From assembly GCA_022376925.1 (NCBI GenBank), contig JAIOJX010000006.1, forward strand, positions 61,527,394 through 61,591,393: DNA of 64,000 bases, written 5' to 3'. Position 1 is the first letter of the stretch; every line of letters starts with the position of its first letter. This DNA is from Tragulus kanchil. Taxonomy: Eukaryota > Chordata > Mammalia > Artiodactyla > Tragulidae. Below the pieces are notes generated by a model. It saw only the letters and a list, made by a program, of their open reading frames with translations. It was not told where the DNA came from and made no database searches. The position numbers and the translations under genes were made by a program. This document shows positions 23,949 through 37,190 of this stretch, piece after piece.

Positions 23949-26111
23949 ACCCAAAAAATAAAAGCCCATTGCCAGAGGGCTTCACAGCCGAATTCTACCA
24001 AACATTTAAAGAAGAGCTAATGCCTGTCCTTCTAAAACTCTTCCAAAAAAATTGCACAGGAAGGATAACTTCCAAACACATTCTACAGGGCCACCATCAC
24101 CCTGATACCCAAACCAGGCAAAGACAGTACAAAAAAGGAAAACTAAAGGCCAATTTCACTGATGAACTTAGATGCCAAGATCCTCAACAAAATCCTAGCA
24201 AACAGAATTCAACGACACATCCAAAAACTCATACATTACGATCAAGTCGGGTTCATCCCAGGCATGCAAGGCTTCTTCAACATCCACAAAGCAATCAATG
24301 TGATATACCATATCAACAAATTGAGAGACAAAAACCACATGATCATCTCAATAGATGCAGAAAAAGCCTACGACAAAGTACAGCATCCATTTACGATAAA
24401 AACTCTTGAGCAAACAAAGAACCTATCTCATCATAATAAAAGCCATCTATGAGAAGCCTATAGCAAACATTATCCTTAATGGTGAAAAACTGAAAGCATT
24501 CTCTCTAAGATCAGGAACAAGACAGGGGTGTCCACTTTCACCACTACTATTCAACATAGCCCTGGAAGTCCTAGCAACAACAATAAGAGAAGAGAAAGTA
24601 ATCAAAGGAATCCAGATTGGAAAGGCAGAAGTCAAGCTCTCTCTTTTTGCAGATGACATGATATTATGCATAGAAAATCCACAAGACACGGTTACAAAGC
24701 TACTAGAGCTAATCAACGAATTCAGCAAAGTCGCAGGATACAAAGTCAACACACAGAAATCACTGGCATTCCTATACACAAACAGTGAAAAATCAGAAAA
24801 TGAAATCAAATAGGCAATCCCCTTCACCACTGCAACCAAAAGAATCAAATACCTAGGAATAAACCTACCCAAAGAAACAAAAGAATTGTACACCGAAAAT
24901 TACAAGACACTCATGAGAGAAATTAAAGAAGACTTCAACAGATGGAGAGATATTCCATGTTCCTCAGTTGGAAGAATCTATGTTGCAAAAATGACCATAC
25001 TAGCAAATATCATGTACAGATTTTCAAAATCGCATATACCCAAAAAATAAAAGCCCATTGCCAGAGGGCTTCACAGCCGAATTCTACCAAACATTTAAAG
25101 AAGAGCTAATGCCTGTCCTTCTAAAACTCTTCCAAAAAAATTGCACAGGAAGGATAACTTCCAAACACATTCTACAGGGCCACCATCACCCTGATACCCA
25201 AACCAGGCAAAGACAGTACAAAAAAGGAAAACTAAAGGCCAATTTCACTGATGAACTTAGATGCCAAGATCCTCAACAAAATCCTAGCAAACAGAATTCA
25301 ACGACACATCCAAAAACTCATACATTACGATCAAGTCGGGTTCATCCCAGGCATGCAAGGCTTCTTCAACATCCACAAAGCAATCAATGTGATATACCAT
25401 ATCAACAAATTGAGAGACAAAAACCACATGATCATCTCAATAGATGCAGAAAAAGCCTACGACAAAGTACAGCATCCATTTACGATAAAAACTCTTGAGC
25501 AAACAAAGAACCTATCTCATCATAATAAAAGCCATCTATGAGAAGCCTATAGCAAACATTATCCTTAATGGTGAAAAACTGAAAGCATTCTCTCTAAGAT
25601 CAGGAACAAGACAGGGGTGTCCACTTTCACCACTACTATTCAACATAGCCCTGGAAGTCCTAGCAACAACAATAAGAGAAGAGAAAGTAATCAAAGGAAT
25701 CCAGATTGGAAAGGCAGAAGTCAAGCTCTCTCTTTTTGCAGATGACATGATATTATGCATAGAAAATCCACAAGACACGGTTACAAAGCTACTAGAGCTA
25801 ATCAACGAATTCAGCAAAGTCGCAGGATACAAAGTCAACACACAGAAATCACTGGCATTCCTATACACAAACAGTGAAAAATCAGAAAATGAAATCAAAT
25901 AGGCAATCCCCTTCACCACTGCAACCAAAAGAATCAAATACCTAGGAATAAACCTACCCAAAGAAACAAAAGAATTGTACACCGAAAATTACAAGACACT
26001 CATGAGAGAAATTAAAGAAGACTTCAACAGATGGAGAGATATTCCATGTTCCTCAGTTGGAAGAATCTATGTTGCAAAAATGACCATACTAGCAAATATC
26101 ATGTACAGATT
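23949..26111. repeat. Tandem duplication D4, period 1089 bp
   Basis: First copy 23949-25022, 15-bp filler 25023-25037, second copy 25038-26111. The breaks fall within L1 ORF2. The two copies look identical by eye, including the 135-codon frame with the Phe-Ala-Asp-Asp box. Confidence 0.95.
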
Positions 26112-27937
26112 CAGTGCAATATCTATTCAACTACTATTGACATTTTTCAGAGAACTAGACCAAAGAATCACACAGTTCATATGGAAACACAGACGACCTA
26201 GAGTAGCCAAAGCAATCCTTAGAAAGAAAAATGGAGTTGGAGGAATCAGCCTCCCTAACTTCAGACTACACTACAAGCAACAGTCATTAAGACAGCATGG
26301 ATTGGCACAAAAACAGAACTATAGACTAATGGAACAAGATGGAGAACCCAGAGATAAACCCACGAACATATGGGTACCTTATTTTTGACAAAGGTGGTGA
26401 AACTATAAAATGGGACAAAGACAGCCTCTTCCACAAGTGGTGCTGGGAAAATTGGACAGGAATAGGCAAAAAAATAAAGTTGGAATATTCCCTGACACCA
26501 TAAACAAAGATCAACTCAAAATGGATTAAAGACCTAAATGTAAGACCAGAAACCATCAAACTCTTGGAGGAGAATATAGGCAAAGCCCTCAAGCACATCA
26601 ATCAAAGCAAGATCTTCTCTGACCCACCCACTAAAATAGCAGAACAGAATAGAAAAATGAACATGTGGGACCTCATGAAACTTAAAAGCTTTTGTACAAA
26701 AGAAATGACAAAAAATCTCAACAGACACCCCACAGAGTGGGAGAAAATCATAGCAAGTGAAACAACAGACAAAGAATTAATCTCCAAAATCTACAAGCAA
26801 CTCAGACAACTCAGCATGGGAAAAACGAACAACCCCACCAAAAAATAGGGAAGAACAACAGATGGCCCAAGACACGGTTACAAAGCTACTAGGCAATCAA
26901 ATCAGCAAATCAGGATACAAAGTCAACACACAGAAATCACTGGCATTCCTATACACAAACAGTGAAAAATCAGAAAATGAAATCAAATAGGCAATCCCCT
27001 TCACCACTGCAACCAAAAGAATCAAATACCTAGGAATAAACCTACCCAAAGAAACAAAAGAATTGTACACAGAAAATTACAAGACACTCATGAGAGAAAT
27101 TAAAGAAGACTTCAACAGATGGAGAGATATTCCATGTTCCTCAGTTGGAAGAATCTATGTTGCAAAAATGACCATACTAGCAAATATCATGTACAGATTC
27201 AGTGCAATATCTATTCAACTACTATTGACATTTTTCAGAGAACTAGACCAAAGAATCACACAGTTCATATGGAAACACAGACGACCTAGAGTAGCCAAAG
27301 CAATCCTTAGAAAGAAAAATGGAGTTGGAGGAATCAGCCTCCCTAACTTCAGACTACACTACAAGCAACAGTCATTAGGACAGCATGGATTGGCACAAAA
27401 ACAGAACTATAGACTAATGGAACAAGATGGAGAACCCAGAGATAAACCCACGAACATATGGGTACCTTATTTTTGACAAAGGTGGTGAAACTATAAAATG
27501 GGACAAAGACAGCCTCTTCCACAAGTGGTGCTGGGAAAATTGGACAGGAATAGGCAAAAAAATAAAGTTGGAATATTCCCTGACACCATAAACAAAGATC
27601 AACTCAAAATGGATTAAAGACCTAAATGTAAGACCAGAAACCATCAAACTCTTGGAGGAGAATATAGGCAAAGCCCTCAAGCACATCAATCAAAGCAAGA
27701 TCTTCTCTGACCCACCCACTAAAATAGCAGAACAGAATAGAAAAATGAACATGTGGGACCTCATGAAACTTAAAAGCTTTTGTACAAAAGAAATGACAAA
27801 AAATCTCAACAGACACCCCACAGAGTGGGAGAAAATCATAGCAAGTGAAACAACAGACAAAGAATTAATCTCCAAAATCTACAAGCAACTCAGACAACTC
27901 AGCATGGGAAAAACGAACAACCCCACCAAAAAATGGG
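25771..27937. repeat. Tandem duplication D5, period about 1088-1097 bp, overlapping D4
   Basis: First copy 25771-26846, about 21-bp filler, second copy 26868-27937. The first 60 bases of copy 2 have several small deletions compared with copy 1 and then become essentially identical. The start of copy 1 is inside the second D4 copy, which produces a local triplication. Confidence 0.93.
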
Positions 27938-29415
27938 GATAAGATCTAAAGAGACGCCTCTCCAAAGAGGACATACAGATGGCCCCAAAGCACATGAAAC
28001 AATGCTCAACCTCGCTTATTATTAGAGAAATGCAAATCAAAACTACAATGAGATATCACCTCACACCCATCAGAATGGCCATCATCAACAAATCAAGAGA
28101 CAACAAATACTGGAGAGGGTGCGGAGAAAAGGGAACCCTCTTGCATTGCTGGTGGGAATGTAAATTGATACAGCCTCTATGAAAGACAGTATGGAGATTC
28201 CTTTAAAAACTAAAAATAGAAGCACCCTATGACCCAGCAATCCCACTCTTAGGCTTATACTCTGATGAAATCAAAACGGAAAGAAGCACCTGTACCCCAA
28301 TGTTCATTGCAGCTCTCTATACAATAGCTAGAACATGGAAGCCATCTAGATGTCCATCGACGAATGAATGTATCCAGAAGTTCTGGTATATATATATACA
28401 ATGGAATACTACTCAGCTGTTCCAAGAAATGCAGAAGACTCAGTCCTAATGAAGTGGCTGGCTCTAGAACCTATCATAAAAAGTGAAGTAAGTCAAAAAG
28501 AGAAAGACAAATACAGTATACTAACAAACATATATGGAATCTAGGAGAACGGTCTTAATAACACACACAGTGAACTCATGGAAAAACAGACAGAGCATAG
28601 ACATAGGGACATTGTGGGGAAGAAATAGGGAGGGGAAGCATGGAGGTAGTAACATGGAAACCTATACTGTCATGTGTAGAAAAGATAGCTATTGTAATTG
28701 TGCTAAGTGAATAGGAGTGCTCACAATGGCTGTGGGCCATGGTCCTGAGGGGTAGGATGGGAGGAACTAGGGGGCTGGGGACCAGGGATATGCATATGAC
28801 TGATCTGGGACCATACATGTCTGTGAACAGCAAAACTCTGTAAAACCTTTTAAAAAATAAAAAAGAAAAGAAAAAACAAAAACCTGGCTGAAAAATCAAA
28901 AAAAAAAAAAAAAAAAAAAAGTTGAAAAGCACTCACTTTGATTGCTATCATGAAACTTCCAAAAGTGGAAAAAATAGAGTAGCTTCTTTACAGGAAACCA
29001 ACAAAAAATTGTTTGAAATTGTATCAGAATTAAAAAGTTTGTTAGCACTGATTTGCCAGGGTGCACCTCTAATGGGGCTGGGGAATCAATAGTTGGCATT
29101 TATGATATTTGGGGTTTAATTTCTGTACATCAGTTTGCCATCTTTTTGGGACACTCTTGCCACTTGGCTTTTGATTTCTGGACACCTCTTTGTCTTTTGT
29201 TTGGAGTGTGACTCCAAACTAGTGAGGTCTTGATCTGGTTTAGGTCTAGTTTTATTGATTTGGTTTGAATGTGCAGACATCTGGTACAAAGTGCTTCAGC
29301 TAATTTGGAAAGTGCTTCCTTTAAGTTTCCATATGCCACTTGAGAATAACTTGGAATTTTTTTTTTAATGACTAGTCAATCTATAGCTAAGATCCAATGA
29401 CAAGAAAAATTGCCT

Positions 29416-31542
29416 AAAATACTAGCTATTTATTAACATATGATAGGAAAATTGACAGAAGTTCCCTTATGTCCAGGAGTTTCTCTCATAATCAACAGCC
29501 TGTGACTGATCAAATTAAGACCCCATCTACCTGGAGGGTCAGTACCTGCTGGTACCACTATGCTCTTGTTACTAATGCCAATTTGAGCACTATCTGGTCT
29601 AGATTTTGGTTATCAAACTATGAGAATGGAAAGACACTATTATCTGTTTAAGAATTCTTGCTCTGAGGAAATAACTCCTTCTGAGCCTTGAGATCAGAGC
29701 TCTCTAGATCACTTATCTAGACCATCTCTGACTCCTGAGGGTGGAAGAAAAGGGAAAGAAGTCTTTGTAAATTTTTTTTTTTCATTTTCCAACATTTACT
29801 TACCATTAGTAAATATCATTAGTGAGATTTATATTGTGATATTTGATTCATAACTAAGTTTGAAAAACAAAGCTATAGGATCTCTTATTCTGTCTATTTG
29901 TTTAAGTGTATGTCTTTCTTTATTGGATAATATTGCTGATTGCTGAGATCAGTTTCCAAATGAGTTCTAACTGAACTGTCCTAAAGAAAAGTAAGCACTT
30001 ACAAATGAAATAGTTCTAAATACAAGAGAAATTAAACCTCCATGAATTTTAGGTTCTTGTGAACTAGGAAATATTCAATATTAAATGCCTGGTATTAATG
30101 TTTGTTTGTTGATCTAATATAGACATGTCCAAGAGTCATAATTAAGTAGGATATTTTCATTGTGTGTAGGCTTAATATGTTAAATACTATGTCTGTTGCA
30201 AATTTGTCAGCAAGAGAAGTAGCTTGAGTAAAGAAACTTTTAAAAATGTAAATGATACATGAGATTTTATACAAATTCTATAAAGAATAATTATGCTTTA
30301 AGAATGTCTGTCTAAAATACTCTCTCATTCTGGGGCAACTTGAATTTCTAATGATTGCATTAAAGTAAGTGATGGAAGTTTATTGAATAGCTATGTTATT
30401 CCCAAAATAAAAAATAATGTTTTAAAACATTTGTTGCTAAACACTAATTTCCTCTTGTAGAGAACTAAAGATCCAAAAAAAATGAAAATACTAGCTATTT
30501 ATTAACATATGATAGGAAAATTGACAGAAGTTCCCTTATGTCCAGGAGTTTCTCTCATAATCAACAGCCTGTGACTGATCAAATTAAGACCCCATCTACC
30601 TGGAGGGTCAGTACCTGCTGGTACCACTATGCTCTTGTTACTAATGCCAATTTGAGCACTATCTGGTCTAGATTTTGGTTATCAAACTATGAGAATGGAA
30701 AGACACTATTATCTGTTTAAGAATTCTTGCTCTGAGGAAATAACTCCTTCTGAGCCTTGAGATCAGAGCTCTCTAGATCACTTATCTAGACCATCTCTGA
30801 CTCCTGAGGGTGGAAGAAAAGGGAAAGAAGTCTTTGTAAATTTTTTTTTTTCATTTTCCAACATTTACTTACCATTAGTAAATATCATTAGTGAGATTTA
30901 TATTGTGATATTTGATTCATAACTAAGTTTGAAAAACAAAGCTATAGGATCTCTTATTCTGTCTATTTGTTTAAGTGTATGTCTTTCTTTATTGGATAAT
31001 ATTGCTGATTGCTGAGATCAGTTTCCAAATGAGTTCTAACTGAACTGTCCTAAAGAAAAGTAAGCACTTACAAATGAAATAGTTCTAAATACAAGAGAAA
31101 TTAAACCTCCATGAATTTTAGGTTCTTGTGAACTAGGAAATATTCAATATTAAATGCCTGGTATTAATGTTTGTTTGTTGATCTAATATAGACATGTCCA
31201 AGAGTCATAATTAAGTAGGATATTTTCATTGTGTGTAGGCTTAATATGTTAAATACTATGTCTGTTGCAAATTTGTCAGCAAGAGAAGTAGCTTGAGTAA
31301 AGAAACTTTTAAAAATGTAAATGATACATGAGATTTTATACAAATTCTATAAAGAATAATTATGCTTTAAGAATGTCTGTCTAAAATACTCTCTCATTCT
31401 GGGGCAACTTGAATTTCTAATGATTGCATTAAAGTAAGTGATGGAAGTTTATTGAATAGCTATGTTATTCCCAAAATAAAAAATAATGTTTTAAAACATT
31501 TGTTGCTAAACACTAATTTCCTCTTGTAGAGAAACTAAAGAT
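29416..31542. repeat. Tandem duplication D6, period 1069 bp
   Basis: First copy 29416-30472, 12-bp filler 30473-30484, second copy 30485-31542. Copy 2 has one extra A at its right end (GAGAAACT for GAGAACT). The 60-codon frame at 29469 reappears unchanged at 30538. Confidence 0.95.
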
Positions 31543-32449
31543 ATTTGGGACTATTAATGAATAATGTCTGGTGACATCCTGAGATGTTCTCTATAGGAAA
31601 GCAAAAGCTTTTAGAAATCATCACTGGTATTTATGCTCACCAATTTATAGAATGCTAATATAAAGGTCACTGTTTAAAGAAGATAGGATGTGTGCTTTCA
31701 GTAAAGAAGGTATGAAGAATGGAATTGTATTTTATGAAGGGAAAAGTAGATCTGACTTACAGGTGTCTGTTTCATGATGGAAGAGCAGAGTAATGGGTAC
31801 AGAAAGTGATAAGAAGTTTTGTGGAAAGTGGACCCTGAGAAAAGAGTTTTGTGCATGGTTAGGACTGACTATGTCTAAAATAAATTTAGTTAAGTTTATC
31901 TTTAAATGAATTTAAAAGTAATCTGGTGCAAAAACTTGAATTTGGCTTTTCTCCCTGTTAAGAGGACATACACTTTCTTTCGATGTTGGTCTGCCTTTGA
32001 TAACATATTTAGCTGAATTTCCCTCTTAAAAGATCTACTCTATATTTTCCTCTAAATGCCTTACTGTTATTTTGGCTATGTTAATGGCTATTGTTTCACA
32101 ATGGTCTATAATCCTACCTGACTGAGTGTCCTTAACCTTTTTGGTATTTATTGACAAAACTTCCTAAGTCATTCTAATGAAGCATTTTTTTATTTCTAGC
32201 TAACTTATGGATTCTTCAGAGAGTCCCTGAAACATCTCAAAGAGAGATATTATACTAATCAGGTTCATTTTGTATGTTGAGTTGCCTGTGAAGTATTTTC
32301 AAGTTAGAATTAAGTCTCTGGTTATATTATATGGTAAATGTTACAAATACAGATATCCTAGAAATTATATGGGTTTCCTAAAATTTTGATATGTTCAGGA
32401 AAAATGTCATCAGTTGTAATTCTAGTTACTATCTTAAAATATTGTCATA

Positions 32450-34710
32450 ACACTAAGTTTTTCCAAAAGTGGTTCCTCTTTGAGAAGATCAATAGAAAAG
32501 ACTCTTTAGTCAATACCAGTTTCTGAACTGGGTAAGAAATTAAAGGATTCTAATAGAAAACCTGATTACTTCACGAAGTTTAACAAAAGGACTGAATGAA
32601 CTAGTGAATATGTTTATAACTTTTATAGTTTCTACCTGAAAAACTACTGGTTTGAATCTATGTTTTCCAGGTGTAAGAAAAATCTTACCTTCAAAGTAAT
32701 TATGAATTAATACTAATTTGCTAAATTATATTTTATAGACAAATTGAAACATTTATCTTTTATCTCTATCTGATCCTTCCAGAGACTGGAAACTTAACTT
32801 TATCAGATAAGTTAGGCAAGTTATCTCACTAACAGGTACAGAGGTCTCAAAGATTTTTTCAGAACTTCAGAGGGGAAGAATTCACTTGGATATGTTAGGT
32901 GAAATCTGTGATAAGCCTTTGGCCTGATTTTCCTAGTCCTGAAAGATTTTATTTTAAAAGTTCATTCTGAGACTCTTAGGTTTCAGTAAGGCCAAAAGGT
33001 CTAAAATCAATTCTGGTTATATAAATTATCAGAATAAGCTTATTGAGACCACACCTATGTGTAAAACAAGTCCTAGTTTGATATTATTTGATAAAAAGAT
33101 AGAGTGGTCTTAGAAAGAAAAGGATGTTTCAATGAATGTTAAATCCTAGTTTGTTAATGGAGGTCTATATTTTATAAGACTCATTTCCTAGATAATTCTT
33201 TGCTGTTAGGATATATTACTGCAAAATTTAATTTAATTACTGACAGGCATTCTAGGTTTGTTTCTGAAGCTTGTGTCACTAGCCTATCTTTGAGCAAAGG
33301 TCCGATGTCTCACTACCTGCAAATAGGACTGGAAAAAGATATAATTTAAGGGACTGTCTCCAACCTGGATGGAAGAACCTATTTTCTCAGATATTCTTAC
33401 CTAACTCATGCACAGTGAAACTAAAGGGCAATTTTCTTTTGGATTAGTCGCTACATCCCTACACTGAACTGGTCTATAGAGAGGCCCACTGACTTCAAAC
33501 TCACCTTAAAACCATGCTCAGACAGAGGAAACTGCACTTTCAAGTTCATCTTTTTTAAGTTGACAATCTGACTATATTACACTAAGTTTTTCCAAAAGTG
33601 GTTCCTCTTTGAGAAGATCAATAGAAAAGACTCTTTAGTCAATACCAGTTTCTGAACTGGGTAAGAAATTAAAGGATTCTAATAGAAAACCTGATTACTT
33701 CACGAAGTTTAACAAAAGGACTGAATGAACTAGTGAATATGTTTATAACTTTTATAGTTTCTACCTGAAAAACTACTGGTTTGAATCTATGTTTTCCAGG
33801 TGTAAGAAAAATCTTACCTTCAAAGTAATTATGAATTAATACTAATTTGCTAAATTATATTTTATAGACAAATTGAAACATTTATCTTTTATCTCTATCT
33901 GATCCTTCCAGAGACTGGAAACTTAACTTTATCAGATAAGTTAGGCAAGTTATCTCACTAACAGGTACAGAGGTCTCAAAGATTTTTTCAGAACTTCAGA
34001 GGGGAAGAATTCACTTGGATATGTTAGGTGAAATCTGTGATAAGCCTTTGGCCTGATTTTCCTAGTCCTGAAAGATTTTATTTTAAAAGTTCATTCTGAG
34101 ACTCTTAGGTTTCAGTAAGGCCAAAAGGTCTAAAATCAATTCTGGTTATATAAATTATCAGAATAAGCTTATTGAGACCACACCTATGTGTAAAACAAGT
34201 CCTAGTTTGATATTATTTGATAAAAAGATAGAGTGGTCTTAGAAAGAAAAGGATGTTTCAATGAATGTTAAATCCTAGTTTGTTAATGGAGGTCTATATT
34301 TTATAAGACTCATTTCCTAGATAATTCTTTGCTGTTAGGATATATTACTGCAAAATTTAATTTAATTACTGACAGGCATTCTAGGTTTGTTTCTGAAGCT
34401 TGTCTCACTAGCCTATCTTTGAGCAAAGGTCCGATGTCTCACTACCTGCAAATAGGACTGGAAAAAGATATAATTTAAGGGACTGTCTCCAACCTGGATG
34501 GAAGAACCTATTTTCTCAGATATTCTTACCTAACTCATGCACAGTGAAACTAAAGGGCAATTTTCTTTTGGATTAGTCGCTACATCCCTACACTGAACTG
34601 GTCTATAGAGAGGCCCACTGACTTCAAACTCACCTTAAAACCATGCTCAGACAGAGGAAACTGCACTTTCAAGTTCATCTTTTTTAAGTTGACAATCTGA
34701 CTATATTACA
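32450..34710. repeat. Tandem duplication D7, period 1129 bp
   Basis: First copy 32450-33580, second copy 33579-34710, joined with no filler at a 2-3 base overlap (ACA). Only isolated substitutions separate the copies, for example near 33274/34403. Confidence 0.95.
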
Positions 34711-34888
34711 ATAGTTTACCCATTCCTTAAGCCTGAGCATTTGATTGTTTTCTGCTTCACTATTGTACAAAGTATTTTAATGAGTCACATGCATTGACAT
34801 TAGTTATACATGATATATTTTATATAAAATAAGTTCCTAACTTTGGCAGTGCTAAATTGAAAGTTCTGCTCATTATTAGTTATGATTG

Positions 34889-35376
34889 TGTTGACTAAAA
34901 GAAGTTGAACAACTTGAAAGTTGTGAGTTTGGGGGGGAAAAATAAGGACTGAAGGCCAGGAGGTGACACATCAGATAAGTCTGAGATTCCTCCAAAGAGG
35001 TAGTAGGGAACAGTTAATATATAAGGTTTTGATGAAGGGTAAGTTCAATACAGTTAAGCACTCATTTTACAAAGGACATTCTGTTAGTCACAGGATCTGA
35101 TATCACCAGAAAGTGTTTCATGCTTTTCTAGATATGAGGGGATGCAAGGATTGAGATAATAAAATCTGTTCCTAAAAACATCCACCTATCTAAAGACCTG
35201 TCCCACCATAAATCGCTGGAACACAGACTGCCTCATTCCACCCTGAACTACCTCAGCAGGTATTCAAGGTCAACAGCTGCTATAGCATAGCGGTCAATTT
35301 CCAGTGGATCATGGCAAATGTCCTTATTGTTCAGTCATTGGCAATGTAATTGGTAAATGCGAATTTATTGTTGACA
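34889..35376 (-). mobile_element. LTR, minus strand
   Basis: On the minus strand it starts TGTCAACAATAAATT and ends TTTAGTCAACA. Same family as 17132-17610 and 39502-39911. No matching target duplication was found. The right part is repeated at 36159-36488 through D8. Confidence 0.75.
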
Positions 35377-37190
35377 TTTTAAATAGTTCAATTGCTTTCT
35401 AATTCTTTTTGTGAATTATTTCTCTTTATTGGCATTTTAGATTATAAATCAATCTATTCAAAACCGGTTCTAATCCAAAAGTCAAGTATTCCACAATAGA
35501 TATAATAAAATAAATGGCGTTTTATAGCACATTTGTGCTTAGAGATTTTTAATACATATTAATAGTATGTATTTAGAGCCAAACAAAAATACTTTGACGA
35601 AGTTAAGCATAAGCTATTTGCAAGTTTTTCTTTCCCCCCCTTCCTTCTTTTTTTTTTAAAAAAGTAAATTAAGCCTTCTCAACTGAAACAGAAATCTGGG
35701 TATTAATATACAGTACTATTTCCATTATACAACCTGAAATACAAATACAAAGAGACATAATATGGGTTGTCACATTTATTCTGTTCTGTTATAGCATTAT
35801 TGAAAAGCTGCTCTGAATCATTGTCTAAAAACTACTCTGTACATATAGACTCATAATGTTGAATAACATAAAAGGAAACAAATAAATCTAGGTTTAAATA
35901 TCAGCCTTCAGCTGATCTTGAAGCAGAGGCTTATAAATAAAACCTCACACATAGCTGTTTTGTTTTAGTAAAAGATCATTATTTCTCTTTAAAGTAGCTA
36001 TTAATAGCAAGTTGGAGAGTAGGTTTTCTAATAACTTCATTTAACTAAAGAAATTTTGCTTTCAATTAGCTATAAAATATTTTTTGAAAAAAAAAAAATA
36101 TAGTCAATTTAAAAATTTGAAAGGGGGAAAAGCTGTATTTATTTGAAATATAGGGTTTGATGAAGGGTAAGTTCAAAGGATTTTTGGACATTCTGTTAGT
36201 CACAGGATCTGATATCACCAGAAAGTGTTTCATGCTTTTCTAGATATGAGGGGATGCAAGGATTGAGATAATAAAATCTGTTCCTAAAAACATCCACCTA
36301 TCTAAAGACCTGTCCCACCATAAATCGCTGGAACACAGACTGCCTCATTCCACCCTGAACTACCTCAGCAGGTATTCAAGGTCAACAGCTGCTATAGCAT
36401 AGCGGTCAATTTCCAGTGGATCATGGCAAATGTCCTTATTGTTCAGTCATTGGCAATGTAATTGGTAAATGCGAATTTATTGTTGACATTTTAAATAGTT
36501 CAATTGCTTTCTAATTCTTTTTGTGAATTATTTCTCTTTATTGGCATTTTAGATTATAAATCAATCTATTCAAAACCGGTTCTAATCCAAAAGTCAAGTA
36601 TTCCACAATAGATATAATAAAATAAATGGCGTTTTATAGCACATTTGTGCTTAGAGATTTTTAATACATATTAATAGTATGTATTTAGAGCCAAACAAAA
36701 ATACTTTGACGAAGTTAAGCATAAGCTATTTGCAAGTTTTTCTTTCCCCCCCTTCCTTCTTTTTTTAAAAAAGTAAATTAAGCCTTCTCAACTGAAACAG
36801 AAATCTGGGTATTAATATACAGTACTATTTCCATTATACAACCTGAAATACAAATACAAAGAGACATAATATGGGTTGTCACATTTATTCTGTTCTGTTA
36901 TAGCATTATTGAAAAGCTGCTCTGAATCATTGTCTAAAAACTACTCTGTACATATAGACTCATAATGTTGAATAACATAAAAGGAAACAAATAAATCTAG
37001 GTTTAAATATCAGCCTTCAGCTGATCTTGAAGCAGAGGCTTATAAATAAAACCTCACACATAGCTGTTTTGTTTTAGTAAAAGATCATTATTTCTCTTTA
37101 AAGTAGCTATTAATAGCAAGTTGGAGAGTAGGTTTTCTAATAACTTCATTTAACTAAAGAAATTTTGCTTTCAATTAGCTATAAAATATG
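35020..37190. repeat. Tandem duplication D8, period about 1112-1128 bp, with decayed junction
   Basis: First copy about 35026-36080, degraded junction 36081-36158, second copy about 36155-37190. The end of copy 1 follows copy 2 beyond the AAAATAT at about 36080/37189 but with increasing insertions and substitutions, and the start of copy 2 lacks about 16 bases present in copy 1 (35048-35072). Confidence 0.92.

Larger units (their letters stand above)
22584..27942 (+). pseudogene. L1 ORF2 remnant (full-length L1), internally triplicated in part
   Basis: The endonuclease domain starts at 22584 with an Asn-Val-Asn-Gly-Leu-Asn motif and Gln-Glu-Thr-His-Phe at 22680-22694. Its first frame closes at 23022. 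The RT palm motif Phe-Ala-Asp-Asp is intact at 24646-24657 and again at 25735-25746. The C-terminal region runs to about 27942. Several stops and frameshifts kill it. Duplications D4 and D5 overlap, so the segment around 24.7-25.0 kb exists three times (also 25.8-26.1 and 26.9-27.2 kb). Without those the ORF2 length fits the usual ~3.8 kb. Confidence 0.88.
19311..28923 (+). mobile_element. Full-length but inactive L1
   Basis: Plus-strand L1 from a GGAGGCGGAGCCAAGGTGG type 5' end to a 24-base poly(A) ending at 28920. A possible 7-bp target duplication GAAAAGC flanks it (19301-19307 and 28924-28930). The observed span is about 9.6 kb; removing duplications D4 and D5 (about 2.2 kb) and the SINE at 20792-21089 leaves about 7.1 kb, the normal full length for L1. 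Both ORFs contain frameshifts and stops. Order: long 5' UTR to about 21613, ORF1 from 21614, ORF2 from about 22584, 3' UTR from about 27940. Confidence 0.9.
28931..34888. other. Unassigned AT-rich region (contains D6 and D7)
   Basis: No host gene or RNA recognised on either strand; the longest frames are 60-70 codons. Part of 33270-33540 shows a faint resemblance to retroviral integrase C-terminal sequence on the plus strand, so this may be decayed ERV interior, but I cannot demonstrate it. Confidence 0.35.
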
